Below are positions 38,501 to 50,003 of a stretch of DNA of 64,000 nt, one piece after another. How positions within the stretch are numbered: position 1 is the stretch's first letter; the number at the start of each line of letters is the position of its first letter. The notes under the pieces are model-generated. The model saw only the letters and a list, made by a program, of their open reading frames with translations. It ran no database searches and was not told the DNA's origin. The stretch is taken from the NCBI RefSeq assembly GCF_036711975.1, contig NC_091967.1:5084001-5148000 (forward strand). Reading direction: 5' to 3'. The position numbers and the translations under genes are program-made. Source of the stretch: Onthophagus taurus (Eukaryota > Arthropoda > Insecta > Coleoptera > Scarabaeidae).

Positions 38501-39970
38501 AAAGCGTAAATTAAAATTTATATCAAACTTAATTTATTAATCAAAGTTTAATTTAATTTTTATAAAGCGGTTTAAAAGTCATAATTAATAAAAATTAGAA
38601 TAAAATTACTACAAAAATTGCGTTAAGCAAATAATTATTTAATAATATTATTTTTTAACGTTGGCGGATGTGAAAATCGGCCATCTTGGTCAAATTTAGT
38701 ATACTTTGCCGTGAAGTTGAATAAACAAAAATTACTTTTTGAACGTCTTTAAAAACGTCAAAGTAGTAATTAAAATTGCATTGATATTTAGAAATGAATT
38801 GGATTCTTTAACATGCAATAAAATGAACCTAAACGACACCCAGAAATCATTTAAACTTGTTACAACTACGTAAACAAAATTGGTTTAAAGATTACTTAAT
38901 AAAACAGATTTTGGCACATCTTCATTTTAGAATTAAACTTATTTTTGCCGTTAATGAATTTAATCAATTTAAACGTAAAAAAAACCATCTGATAATTCAC
39001 ATTACCACAACATAACCTCAACTGTCAAAAAAGCAATCGTAAATTAAAATTTATATCAAACTTAATTTATTAATCAATGTTTAAATTAACTTTTATAAAG
39101 CGGTTTAAAAGTCATAATTAATAAAAATTACAATTAAATTACTACGAAAATTGCGTTAACCAAATAATTATCTATTATTTTATGTTTTTATAGTTGGCGG
39201 ATGTGAAAATCGGCCATCTTGGTCAAATTTAGTACACTTTACCGTGAAGTTGAATAAACGCCAAAAGTGACTTTTAGAACGTCATTAAAAACGTCAAATT
39301 AGTTATTAAAATTATCCGAAACAATACTGAGAAGAGGTTATAATTCATGTTTGTGTTTGAAGAAGGTTGGAATATAAAACACTTCTTTTTTTGAGTTGAG
39401 TACCAAGCAATAACTGTCATGAAAGAGACTTCAATACTTTTTCTAAAGCAGACCACAATGTGTCATAATTGCCTACATTATTGTTTTAGAACAAACCAGA
39501 AATGAATACATCAAGTGCTTTAGCTTTGAAAATTTAAAGAAAGAGTTGCTTCGATGATGACGACAACGAAGTCGACCCAAATCGCAAAAGGAGGCGACTG
39601 CTGCATACCGTTCTTAAGAATGCGCCCGACGCGATAATTCTGTGACTGATTGAGTCCTTCTTGCGACCTTGAGTCGAACGGCGGTGGAGGAGCAACGGCA
39701 GCGCGATCGTTTCAAAGAGACCAGAATCCCCTTAGCAACCGACCAGACCGTACGGGGGCGTTACCGTCATCGTCGTACGCGAGATGATGCGCTTTTGTTT
39801 CTGCAACTTTCGATTATTTTTAACAACAACCGGTTAAAAGAAACATTTTCGAGGTAAAATCTAAAATTAAATTAATAAAATTGTACAAAGTTAATTTCGC
39901 GGTACGAATAAAAAAAAGTGAGATGACAAGCACGTGGTTATCATGAGCTAAAAGTGTTTTTACTTTATCA
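35573..39970. other. Intergenic region with GC islands and a duplication
   Basis: It contains a GC-rich island at about 36060-36900, a 430-bp direct duplication at 38358-39314 (separate entry) and another GC-rich island at 39540-39830. The remainder is AT-rich. No conserved coding sequence is seen; the 124-aa frame at 36291-36665 follows GC composition. Confidence 0.5.
38358..39314. repeat. 430-bp direct duplication in two copies
   Basis: Copy 1 (38358-38777) and copy 2 (38890-39314) align over their length, from GATTACTTAAT.AAACAGATTT to AATTAAAATT with about 110 bp between. The best-preserved stretch is TTGGCGGATGTGAAAATCGG followed by CCATCTTGGTCAAATTTAGTA. Both copies carry ACATAACCTCAACTGTCA. 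No coding frame is conserved between them. Confidence 0.85.
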
Positions 39971-42900
39971 AACCGGCGAGACGATAGCAACAAACCGCCC
40001 AGCAACAAACTTTTTCCTTTATATTTCCACCTACTTCTAGGGCCCATATCTTTGTTATTTAGAAAGATAGTGAAAAACTAAGCACACGGTTGGAAAGCTT
40101 GGTCTTTTCTCTATCTTAAACCGAGTTTTCGTCCGCCGATATGTTGATAATAAGAGCAAGAAAAAATAAGAAACGTCGCACTGCATTCAATTTACCTTAA
40201 AATTACCAAACTTCACGGCCTTGTGCAGCCGTTACCAGACGAAAATTTAATAAATGGTTTACATATTCGGAAAGAGCTGACCTTGGACTATCTTATTCCG
40301 AGTTTTCGTCCGTCAATATCTGTCAGCGTCTGTAAAAAAAAAACGCTCCTGAAAAAGAGTCTACAGTTGGCAACAAACTTTACCTTTGTATTTCCATCTA
40401 CTTTTCGGACGGATATCTTTGTTACTTATAACGCTAGCGAAAAACTAAGCACACGGTTGGAAAGATTGGTCTTTTCTCTATCCTAAACCGCGTTTTCGTC
40501 CGCCGATATATTGATAATGAGAGCGCGAAAAAAATTAGGAAACTCGCGCTGCATTCAATGTACCTCAAAATTACCAAACTTCACGGCCTTGTGCAGCCGT
40601 TACCAGATGGATATTTAGTAAATGGTTTACATATTCGAAAAGAGCTGACCTTGGACTATCTTATTCCGAGTTTTCGTCCGTCAATATCTGTCAGCGTCTG
40701 TCAAAAAAACGCCCCTGAAAAGGAGCCTACAGTTGGCAACAAACTTTACTTTTGTATTTCCATCTATGTACTTTTCGGACGGATATCTTTGTTATTTATA
40801 ACGCTAGCGAAAAACTAAGCACACGGTTGGAAAGCTTGGTCATTTCTCTATCTTAAACCGCTATTTTCCTCCGCCGATAAGTTGATAATGAGAGCAAAAA
40901 AAAATAAGAAACGTCGCGCTGCCATGAATTTTTGCCGCGGCTAAACCACGCTTGGGTGAATAACTCTCTTATATGACGTGGAGAAAACTCTAGAACTATA
41001 TTCATCTTATGGGAAATTTTCTGCTCTTTTCAACGGTATATAATACATCTCAATCACACGTTTGCACAATCGTTTTTCAGCCCAGCAACAAACTTTCCCC
41101 TTGTATTTCCGTCTACTTTTCGGTCCAATATTTTCGTTATCTAGAAAAATAGCGAAAAAATTGCAGCCCTTATTAGAAGGAAATTCAACAAATGGTTTAC
41201 ATATTCGAAAAGAGCTAACCTTGGCCTGTCTTATTTCGAATATTCATTTACAGACGCCGTCAATATCTGCCAACGTCTGTAAAAGAAACGCACCTGAAAG
41301 ACAACCTACAGCTTGCAGAACGCAATCACTTTTTAACCTAACTTTCTTATATGATGAAGGAAAAATTGGAACAAAGTTTTACCTGAGAGAGAATCCTAAC
41401 TTCATTTCATGTTGACAGATAATTTTTCATTCACTCTTAATTTATTTAAAACCGTTTAAAAACATATAAGTACGAAGGGTTTCACGGCCGGTGTTAATAA
41501 AACTAAAACTAACACTAGTACTATCACTACAACTAACACTAGACCCAGAACTAGAAACTTTCGGGTTGAGCCGTGCGTTTTTTGAAAAAAATTTTGACGT
41601 TTCGGGTGCCAAGTTGCAACCTTCTTCAGAAAACAAGTTGGAAGCGAACCCGAAAGTTTCTAGTTCTAGGTCTAGTGTTAGTTCTAGTGATAGTGCTAGT
41701 GTTAGTTCTAGTTTTAGTTTTACGTTTAGAAACATGTTAAACTGTTCAAAAAGGAAAGATTATTTCATGTTACACCTATTTTATCAGAATCTGGAAGAAT
41801 TTGAGTGATTTTAGACTTGAATTGTTGAATTGTGTTTTGATGGTTTTGAATCTGGTAACGTTACCAACTTTGCATTTTAACTCAGTTCATCAATTTAAAA
41901 AACGCGTATGCAAACGCGTAAGCGAAGTGCGTCGGACACCGTTGGAAAGAGCAGAAAATTTCCCATAAGATGAATATAGTTCTAGAGTTTTCTCCCCGTC
42001 ATACAAGAGAGTTAGTTATTGACCTAAGCGTGGTTTAGCCGCGGCAAAAATTCGTGGTTTAGGTAGTTCATAGTCAGAAAAAAGGATTGTGCAAACGTGT
42101 GATCACGGTGTGTCACACATCGTTGTAAAGAGCAGGAAATTTCCCATAAGCTGAATATTGTTGTAAAGTTTTCTCCCTGTCAAATAGGAAAGTTATTAGT
42201 GCAAGAAATATTTGCGTGTTTTTATCGGTAGGGGCTTTTTCAGGTGGGTTTTTTTTACAGACGCTGATAGATATTGGCGGACGAAAACTCGGAATAAGAT
42301 AGTCCAAGGTCAGCTCTTTCCAAATATATAAGCCATTTATTGAATTTCCATCTGTTAACGGCTGCACAAGGCCGTGAAGTTTGGTAATTTTGAGGTAAAT
42401 TGAATGCAGCGCGACGTTTCTTATTTTTTCTTGCTCTTATTATCAACATATCGGCGGACGAAAACTCGGTTTAGGATAGAGAAACGACCAAGCTTTCCAA
42501 CCGTGTGCTTAGTTTTTCGCTATCTTTCTAGATAACCAAAATATTGGCCCGAAAAGTAGACGGAAATACTAGGGAAAAGTTTGTTGCTGGGCTGATAAAC
42601 GATTGTGCAAACGTGTGATTGAGATGTGTTATATACCGATGAAAAGAGCAGAAAATTTCCCATAAGATGAATATAGTTCTAGAGTTTTCTCCCCGTCATA
42701 TAAGAGAGTTATTGACCCAAGCGTGGTTTAGCCGCGGCAAAAATTCGTGGCAGCGCGACGTTTCTTATTTTTTCTTGCTCTCATTATCAACATATCGGCG
42801 GACGAAAAGTCGGTTTAAGATAGAGAAACGACCAAGCTTTCCAACCGTGTGCTTAGTTTTCCGCTAGCGTTATAAATAACAAAGATATCCGTCCGAAAAG

Positions 42901-43696
42901 TACATAGATGGAAATACAAAAGTAAAGTCTGTTGCCAACTGTAGGCTCCTTTTCAGGACCGTCTTTTTTACAGACGCCGACGAATATTGACGGACGAAAA
43001 CTCGGAATAAGATAGTCCAAGGTCAGCTCTTTCCGAATATGTAAACCATTTATTGAATTTCCATCTGGTAACGCCTGCACAAGGCCATGAAGTTTGGTAA
43101 TTTTAAGGTAAATTGAATGCAGCGCGACGTTTCTTATTTTTTCTTGCTCTTATTATCAACATATCGGCGGACGAAAACTCGGTTTAGGATAGAGAAAAGA
43201 CCAAGCTTTCCAACCGTGTGCTTAGTTTTTCGCTAGCGTTATAAGTAACAAAGATATCCGTCCGAAAAGTAGATGGAAATACAAAGGTAAAGTTTGTTGC
43301 CAACTGTAGACTCTTTTTCAGGAGCGTTTTTTTTACAGACGCTGACAGATATTGACGGACGAAAACTCGGAATAAGATAGTCCAAGGTCAGCTCTTTCCG
43401 AATATGTAAACCATTTATTAAATTTTCGTCTGGTAACGGCTGCACAAGGCCGTGAAGTTTGGTAATTTTAAGGTAAATTGAATGCAGCGCGACGTTTCTT
43501 ATTTTTTCTTGCTCTTATTATCAACATATCGGCGGACGAAAACTCGGTTTAAGATAGAGAAAAGACCAAGCTTTCTAACCGTGTGCTTAGTTTTTCGCTA
43601 TCTTTCTAAATAACAAAGATATGGGCCCTAGAAGTAGGTGGAAATATAAGGGAAAAAGTTTGTTGCTGGGCGGTTTGTTGCTATCGTCTCGCCGGT
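39971..43696. mobile_element. 3.7-kb foldback-type element with long inverted arms and 8-bp target duplication
   Basis: The outer ends ACCGGCGAGACGATAGCAAC (from 39972) and the complement ending GTCTCGCCGGT at 43696 are inverted, and CTTTATCA flanks both sides (39963-39970 and 43697-43704). Each arm is about 1.5 kb and is built of ~345-370-bp sub-repeats. In the left arm these start near 40046, 40417, 40783 and 41127, each with AAAAACTAAGCACACGGTTGG. The centre holds a CTAG-family hairpin. Short arm frames such as NGLHIRKELTLDYLIPSF recur with the repeats but show no transposase motif. The architecture resembles FB/Galileo-type foldback transposons; superfamily is unassigned. Confidence 0.88.
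41499..41722. repeat. CTAG-family palindromic hairpin at the centre of the foldback element
   Basis: The left arm (41499-41568) contains CTAACACTAGACCCAGAACT and the right arm (41646-41722) its complement AGTTCTAGGTCTAGTGTTAG. Each arm continues into CTTTCGGGTT or its complement, and they are separated by a ~75-bp loop. The same palindrome family occurs at 55.1, 56.4, 58.2 and 62.3 kb. Confidence 0.8.
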
Positions 43697-44362
43697 CTTT
43701 ATCAATGATGTTTTTGTGTGTATGCAAAAGATGGCGTAGGAACTGAAAAGAGTATCAGCTGACGTTAATAAAAGATAAATAGTGAACAATAAAGTTTATA
43801 AATAATAGGAGTAATTTAACCTAATAATTTAACCTTTGATTAAACGTATATATTTATTTCTGGATTTATAATCTGAACTTTTTCAATAACCTTTTTATCA
43901 AAAATGATAACTAAAAATTCTTTTTCTAAAAGAACTTTAGAAACACTCGGTATAATATGATTCAATAATCAATAGGTCAATCGAGAGGAGGTGGTAAGTA
44001 ACCTTTAGTAAAACTATTTTAATGCGGTGCAATAAGTTCGCGTCACGACATCAAGATTTTTTTTTGTCTCAATCTTATTCTTATAAACATAACTAAATTG
44101 CAAATAGATTTCTCGAGAAAGCGTGCGTCAGAATTTCAAAAATTCCTTTGCTTATGAGTCATGCATAAGTCAGCGTTAATCTTGTCTGAATCAACTAAAT
44201 TGCTCCGTCATGGACCACTTTTTAATATTAAAATGTTCGATTATAATTATCAACTTTCAAAAAGAACTTTTTTCCATTGTATTTTATAGTGTAATAATGA
44301 ACGTTTTCACATGAAATATTGTGAAATTCAAATATTTGGTTCATTAATCAATTTTCTATATA
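43697..44362. other. AT-rich intergenic, nothing recognised
   Basis: Apart from the 8-bp target duplication of the foldback element at its left edge, I see no gene or repeat structure. Confidence 0.5.
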
Positions 44363-44490
44363 CAGTGTGCGGCAAAATTTACAGTGTGCGTCAAAATATA
44401 CAGTGTGCGGTCCATATTCACTTATTTACGCAGTCATTTGTTTTTAAGTCGTCAATATTGAATTTTTTCTATAATTTTGCCGCACACTGT
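44363..44490. mobile_element. 128-bp MITE flanked by TA with triplicated left terminus
   Basis: CAGTGTGCGGCAAAATT at 44363 is inverted at the right end (AATTTTGCCGCACACTG, ending 44490). TA flanks both ends. The left terminus is repeated as CAGTGTGCG at 44363, 44382 and 44401, an exact 19-bp period. No coding capacity. Confidence 0.8.
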
Positions 44491-44579
44491 ATATTGCTGT
44501 GGTAAATTTTGTTTAAGAAAATTTTGGGTAACTTAAAATTTATCTGATTCTTTGGCTCTTTTTCGTTGTAGACTGAAAA

Positions 44580-45250
44580 AAAAGGGATACGAAGAAAAAG
44601 GATGAGAGGAAGGAAGGGGAAGAGAGTGAGACGGCCGCCGTCTCGGTAGTTAAGTTAGGTTAAGGACCCAGACAGACCCGACTCACACTACTAAACAATT
44701 CAAGGAGATTCGCGAACCATCGGATTCGGTCGCTATTCTGGACGCGGAGCCGGATTCTTGATTGGCCCGGCTTGCGGCATACACACACACTCGCACACAC
44801 CGCACCGGTTTTCCCAATTCCTGCCTTCATCGGCTGCGCTCGGCTCACTTGATTTCGCGCACCGTGTTAGTGCGGGTCAGTTCGAATCCAGTCGTCTACC
44901 AGTTCAAACCGAACACTTGATACGATGAGTTGTTGATGAAATTCGATGAAATCCAATAAAATTAATTCAAATAAAATCCAAACCGGTCGGTTCAGTGAAA
45001 GTTTTTTTTATAATTTTAAAACACTCGTTTCGGGGAATTACCTTGTGCATAAATCGTGTAAATTTAAGTTTGTATTTTTAGTGATAAAATTTTTTATATA
45101 TAACATAATTTTTGGTTGGTATTAGTAATACCGGCGGCGTGTTGAGCAAAAGTATTTCAAGGTTCCGTTTTGAGTGACGTCATCAACCTTGTTCTCCATT
45201 TCTAAATTTGAGTAAATTCCGTCCGGATAAAGGAGTGAAAGGTGTTATTT
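44580..45250. promoter_or_regulatory. GC-rich promoter-like island
   Basis: A CG-rich block (44620-44930) precedes TCAGTTCG near 44877, which resembles an arthropod TCAGT initiator, followed by AT-rich DNA. A TGACGTCA lies at 45175-45182. It is upstream of the RNase T2 and BTB genes in the same orientation and could be a distal promoter with a non-coding first exon. This is inference; no splice donor could be tied to a downstream exon. Confidence 0.3.
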
Positions 45251-45364
45251 TTAGGTTTGTTCCAGTTCAAAATAGAAGCATGGGCGAAAAATAGAACTTC
45301 AATAGGTTTTTATGAAGAGTTCGTGCGACGCCGGTACATATCTGAGATTCCTTTCTGACTTTTG

Positions 45365-45432
45365 TGCGCGCTACCTCGGTACTTGGCTTCGTTTAGGCAC
45401 TTATGTCCAGTCAGGTACCTGAAGTAGCGCGC
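45365..45432 (+). ncRNA. GC-rich hairpin, possible structured RNA
   Basis: GTGCGCGCTACCTCGGTAC pairs imperfectly with GGTACCTGAAGTAGCGCGCG across a loop of about 30 nt. The stem is long and GC-rich in an otherwise AT-rich neighbourhood. It does not match a microRNA that I know. It could be a pre-miRNA-like hairpin or simply an inverted repeat. Confidence 0.2.
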
Positions 45433-46329
45433 GCGACGGTTGGTAACAAAACGACAAGAAATATTTAGTCATTTCACTACAATATATTTTAGGTTTTTTT
45501 TCTATCACATGTCTATTGTACTTCATCAGGTGCTCTGGTGTCTTTTTCTCCCGACACCTGTTGGAGTGCACTAATTATGTGGTTTTTATCTACAGGGTGA
45601 TTTATTTAAATTAACTTATTAATATTGTTTGTACGTATGTGGTGACGTAGTTAAATTGGGATTCCCATTTTACTCATAAAGTACCCAAAAAAAGATAAAG
45701 TATAAATTAGATTGTGTATACGATTTCTTGGATTTTCTTTGTTTATGGATAATGAATATTAAGGTTTGTGTGTGACCAGGTGAGACTTATTCTAGATTTC
45801 AAATAACTAATTTTGGATTCAATGCAAACGGACTATAATAAAACAAAAATGGAAACATAATGGACGACAAAAGTGAGTAATTTTTTCCATAAAATCGCCC
45901 AGGAATTGTTGTTCTATTTTTTCCTCTTCTTCTTCCTCCTTTCCTAATAAATCATCAAATCCCAGTCATCAAAAAAGCTGAAGAGATTTTTGCTCTTAAC
46001 TTAATCGCTTTCTTTTCTTAATCTTCTCTGTTATATTTACAATTGTAATTAGCTCTCCTTTCCAAAAGTCTTCTTCAACAGCTTGCTTTACGGGGGTGTC
46101 AATTAACATTCTTAATTTTTCCTTTATTAGTAGCTCTCCTTAGGCACTACTTTAGGAAAAGGATCATTCGCTGTAGATAATCTGTCACTGGCGAATACTG
46201 ATATTATGGTGATATCTTGACCCCTTTCTGCTGATATAAACCCTCTATTTCCTTTATTTCCTCAATTCTCTTAGACCCAATACAGGCTAAGAAAGTCTCA
46301 TTAACCAGTTGAGATGTCAGCACTTAACT

Positions 46330-46480
46330 GGAATCCCTGAGGAGCACGGAGATGAGGACGCCCAAGAAAGACGTGGAACAGAATTGTTGAGAAAGAAGCA
46401 ATGAGAGCCAGGATGTTGGGAGAAGTAAGAAAAGATGTTAGCAGAAAAAAAAATATTTTTACACTCAACAGAATTGGTGG
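46330..46480 (+). pseudogene. LINE ORF2 C-terminal remnant
   Basis: The forward frame reads GRPRKTWNRIVEKEAMRARM and then LGEVRKDVSRK. GRPRKTW..IVE is the conserved tail of many arthropod non-LTR retrotransposon proteins. Upstream frames are broken, so only this fragment is left. The surrounding 45450-47557 is otherwise AT-rich, with AGCGCCATCT-type motifs at 46751, 47409 and 47461. Confidence 0.6.
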
Positions 46481-47557
46481 CTTTAATAACTCCTCCCAAT
46501 CGCAATATAGGTTCCTCTTTAACAAGTAACCAAGAATTGTTTGTTAGTGTAATTTTAAGATTAATTCTTTGACATTTGAGGTTAAGTCGTTGTTTTGAAT
46601 TGTCAATTTGTGAGATTACATCTAAATCAAACTCTAAATATATAAGTATATTTTACTTATCGCCTATTAATATCGAGTTCTACTAAGTAATAAACATTTA
46701 TTTTTAATTATTAATTAAAAAAAGTGTTTAAAATTAAAAAAAAAGGCTTTAGCGCCATCTTTTGATTTTATTTCAAACACCTACCGCACTTCGAAATATT
46801 TCCTTATATCCCTATAACATCTAAATCTCGCCGTTATCCAAATAATAAAGTAAGTGCCAAATAAATTTATTTCTACAATCTTATTTTCATATATATAACG
46901 TATTTTTCTTATTTATAAATTTAGGCTATGTTTCACTTCTCCATATGTCAATACGTCACTAGCACCAACAGAAATTTTTCACCAAAAAATTTTGTGATTA
47001 TAAAAAATCTTTTTTGTTATAAAAACAATAAATAATGATGTGATAATAAAATAATTACACTTTTATTGTTATTAAGGTTTACGTTTCACTAAGTGACAAT
47101 AAAATAAACCAAATTAAATCACCAAGTAATTTTATTATTACCACTGCTCGTTTCACGCTCCTTAACAAATCCTTGGGACAATACTAAAAGCAATTAGCTT
47201 TCAAATTAAGATTTGACCTCCCAGGTAATTTATGAGGTTGTAAAATCACTTGTATTTTAATTAACAAATTTATGAAATTTAACATAATGAATCACAAAAG
47301 AATTTTAAATCAAATAATTTAGTTAATAATAAAGCTAATAAAATTAATAATGTAGTTTTTTAATTGTATTTAATTATCAAATTCGTTAAAATAGGAAAAA
47401 AAATACGTGGTGCCATCTCTTGTTAAATTTTTTATTAGAGTTTTCTTTTAAACTCAATACACCGCCATCTATTCGCTTACATTACAATTAACTTGACGTA
47501 ATAAAGATAAGGTTATCTAAAAAATAATACGTAACATATTTAAATAAAATTTAAACA

Positions 47558-48467
47558 ATGAAGTCGTACATCTTATATATTTCGTTTTTAATAACTCTCT
47601 CAACTGCAGACAAGTAAGTTTTTTCACCAATATAGTTAATAAATTATCTGAATCAACTTGTACGTTATTAGTATCATAGATGTGGACTGGGATTACCTGA
47701 TCTTTGTTGAGCGCTGGCCAATTACCGTATGTATAGAATGGCACGATAAGAACGTAAAAAATAATTGTACAATACCTGTAAATAACGTACAATGGACAAT
47801 ACACGGAATTTGGCCAACAAAAATAGGTACGGACGGCCCCTCTTTCTGCAATAAAGCATGGCCTTTTAATGAAACAAAAATCGAAAAAATCGAAGATGAA
47901 CTGAAACAGTATTGGACAAACATCGAAGAGAATACTGGATTAATATCTTTGTGGAAACACGAATGGTTAAAACATGGTACTTGTGCGGCTACATTAAACT
48001 TACTTGACAATGAGTATAAATATTTTAATCAGGGTTTAGATTGGGTTAAAAAATATTCTGTAGGGGAAATTTTAAAAAGAAAAGGTATTGTTCCTAACAA
48101 CACTGGATATACAATTCAAGAAATTAACGATGTTTTAACCCAAGAATTAAATACCACGGTTATAATTCAATGTGTTGTTCAAGCACACACAAAAATTTCA
48201 CTTATTAGTGAAATAAGAATGTGTTTTGATAAATCTTTGAATTTAATTGGGTGTGATTTTGATACCTTAAAGTATTTATTTACAGATAATATGATGTACA
48301 ATTATGAATCATCAGGTATTTTTACTAATTGTAACTTAAAAAAGCCTGTTATGTACTTAGATAGTATTCCAAGGGAGTTGCAAGAAAAATACGATCAAGT
48401 TGATAACTTAGAAAAATTGATTACATTATATAGGGTTATTAAATTTTTAATATGGTATACACTTTAG
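47558..48467 (+). CDS. RNASET2: Secreted ribonuclease T2
   Basis: Exons 47558-47613 and 47672-48467 are joined over a 58-bp GT-AG intron, giving 283 aa. Residues 1-17 (MKSYILYISFLITLSTA) form a signal peptide. The two active-site boxes of RNase T2 are intact: CAS I WTIHGIWP (His63) and CAS II KHEWLKHGTC (His115, Glu116, Lys119, His120). Paired cysteines fit the family disulfides. The enzyme cleaves single-stranded RNA at acidic pH via a 2',3'-cyclic phosphate and is lysosomal or secreted (family knowledge). The initiator is the first ATG of exon 1; the longer downstream frame alone would lack the signal peptide. Two TGCCATCT/CGCCATCT motifs lie 90-150 bp upstream. An AATAAA lies near 48500. 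Confidence 0.92.
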
Positions 48468-49309
48468 TTTAATTATTATTAATTTAGTGACTTTGGATGT
48501 AATAAATTTAATTATGAAGACTTAAATTATAACATTCCTTTTTAAAACAATGACAAATTTAAAACATGTACTTACTAGCCTTAATATGTTTTAGTTTAAA
48601 AAAATATATTGTAATTATTAGAGTAATTGCTATTTGAAAATTAATTAGACTTAATTAAGGCAGAAAATTTTGCACAGCACGCATATTTTGTGTCTTTCAA
48701 GATTGTAAAACGAGAATCTACCTGATTTTTTGAATAATAAATATCCGTTGCATAACTAAGACTAGGACCTATTTATTAACTGTGATAAACGTTTGTAAAA
48801 ATTACAACTATTATCTCTGAATTGTGTGATTTTCATAATAATATTTATTTTTTAATATATTACTTATTTAAAACAACTATGTGTAAAAGGAAATGTTTCA
48901 ACATATACTATAAATATTAATTAAATGAATGAATTTGTATTCTTAACAACTTATGTTCCTAGTTATTGTTGCTGTTAACTGGGTTAACCAACAATTTAAA
49001 CTGTACCAGCGAAATATGTAAATGGAATTTATAAAAATTTGCAGCTTCATAAATATAAATGACTATACAATTAAAATCTGTTTTATTTCTCTTTTTAATA
49101 AAATAAGTCTTTGTCAATGATCAAAAAACTTAGAGCTTTAGGAATTCAAAGAGCACTTTCTGGTCACTCCAAACAGAAGATTGTTGGTAAGTACCCAAAG
49201 ATATGGGAGCAAAGAAGGGGTGGTGAAGCAGTTGAAAAATTCTTGTAGTTTGTTTCTACCAAGTTTTACAACTAACTTAATACTTGACATTGTATCAGAA
49301 TTGCCTCTA
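48468..49309. other. AT-rich intergenic after RNase T2
   Basis: Contains the RNase T2 3' end and its poly(A) signal. Nothing else is recognisable. Confidence 0.5.
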
Positions 49310-50003
49310 CAGGGTGATTCACATAAGAAGCGAGCAGGGGCATGTAGAGGACAATAAATTAAGATGATTTAACGCAACTTATCTCTATACTGAGGAGTTA
49401 TAGGTCTTCAAAGTTGGGTCTTAAATTTTTAAAACATTGAATATTTTCGTAATACATTAAGCTAGAAAAACCAAATTTGGTAACCGTTATGAGCGTTTAA
49501 TTGGTAGCAAGTTGAGACCAATTGAGGCATTTCAAAGGGTTGATTAAGGGTGATGGTCCCCTAAATTTTGACAGATTTTTTTAACCTTTTGGTGGATTTA
49601 ATACATTATTACATCATTTCATGTGGAATTTAATTCTAAAACTTTTTTTACTCTTATTATTTTTTAAAAAACATTGTCGTTTTCATAAAAAACTTAAATA
49701 ACTAAAGACACGTATTTCGTTAATGCCATAATTCGTCAAACTTGACAAATAGGTTATAAAACCTTCTTGTCAAATAATTTTATAACCTATTTGTCAACTT
49801 TGACGTACAATTTCATAGCCGTCTACTGAATTTTAGCTATTCGTTATTTAAGTTTTTTATGAAAATGATAACGTTTTTAAAAAAATAATAAGAGTAAGAA
49901 AAGTTTTAAAATTAAATTCCACATGAAATGAAGTAGTAATCGCCTTAATTTATTGTTCTCTACATGTTTCTGCTCTGTGACGGTTCTTATGTGATTCACC
50001 CTG
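49310..50003. mobile_element. 694-bp palindromic TIR element flanked by TA
   Basis: CAGGGTGATTCACATAAGAA at 49310 is inverted at the right end (complement of CAGGGTGAATCACATAAGAA, ending 50003), with homology continuing about 65 bp to ACAATAAATTAAG. TA flanks both ends. A second inverted pair lies inside (TTTCATGTGGAATTTAATTC near 49617 with its complement near 49910), followed by a central hairpin (AGGTTATAAAAC / TTTTATAACCT). Most of the element could therefore fold on itself. No coding frame. Confidence 0.85.

Noticed and set aside
40223-43445. Recurrent peptide NGLHIRKELTLDYLIPSF in several frames as a protein family
   Set aside because: It reappears only because the DNA sub-repeats of the foldback arms are copied and inverted; frames are short and have no conserved domain.
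45850-45875. ATGGACGACAAAA|GTGAGT as a coding first exon of the BTB gene
   Set aside because: The donor looks good, but no acceptor upstream of 50827 joins it in a sensible frame, and the BTB ATG has a complete N-terminus of its own.
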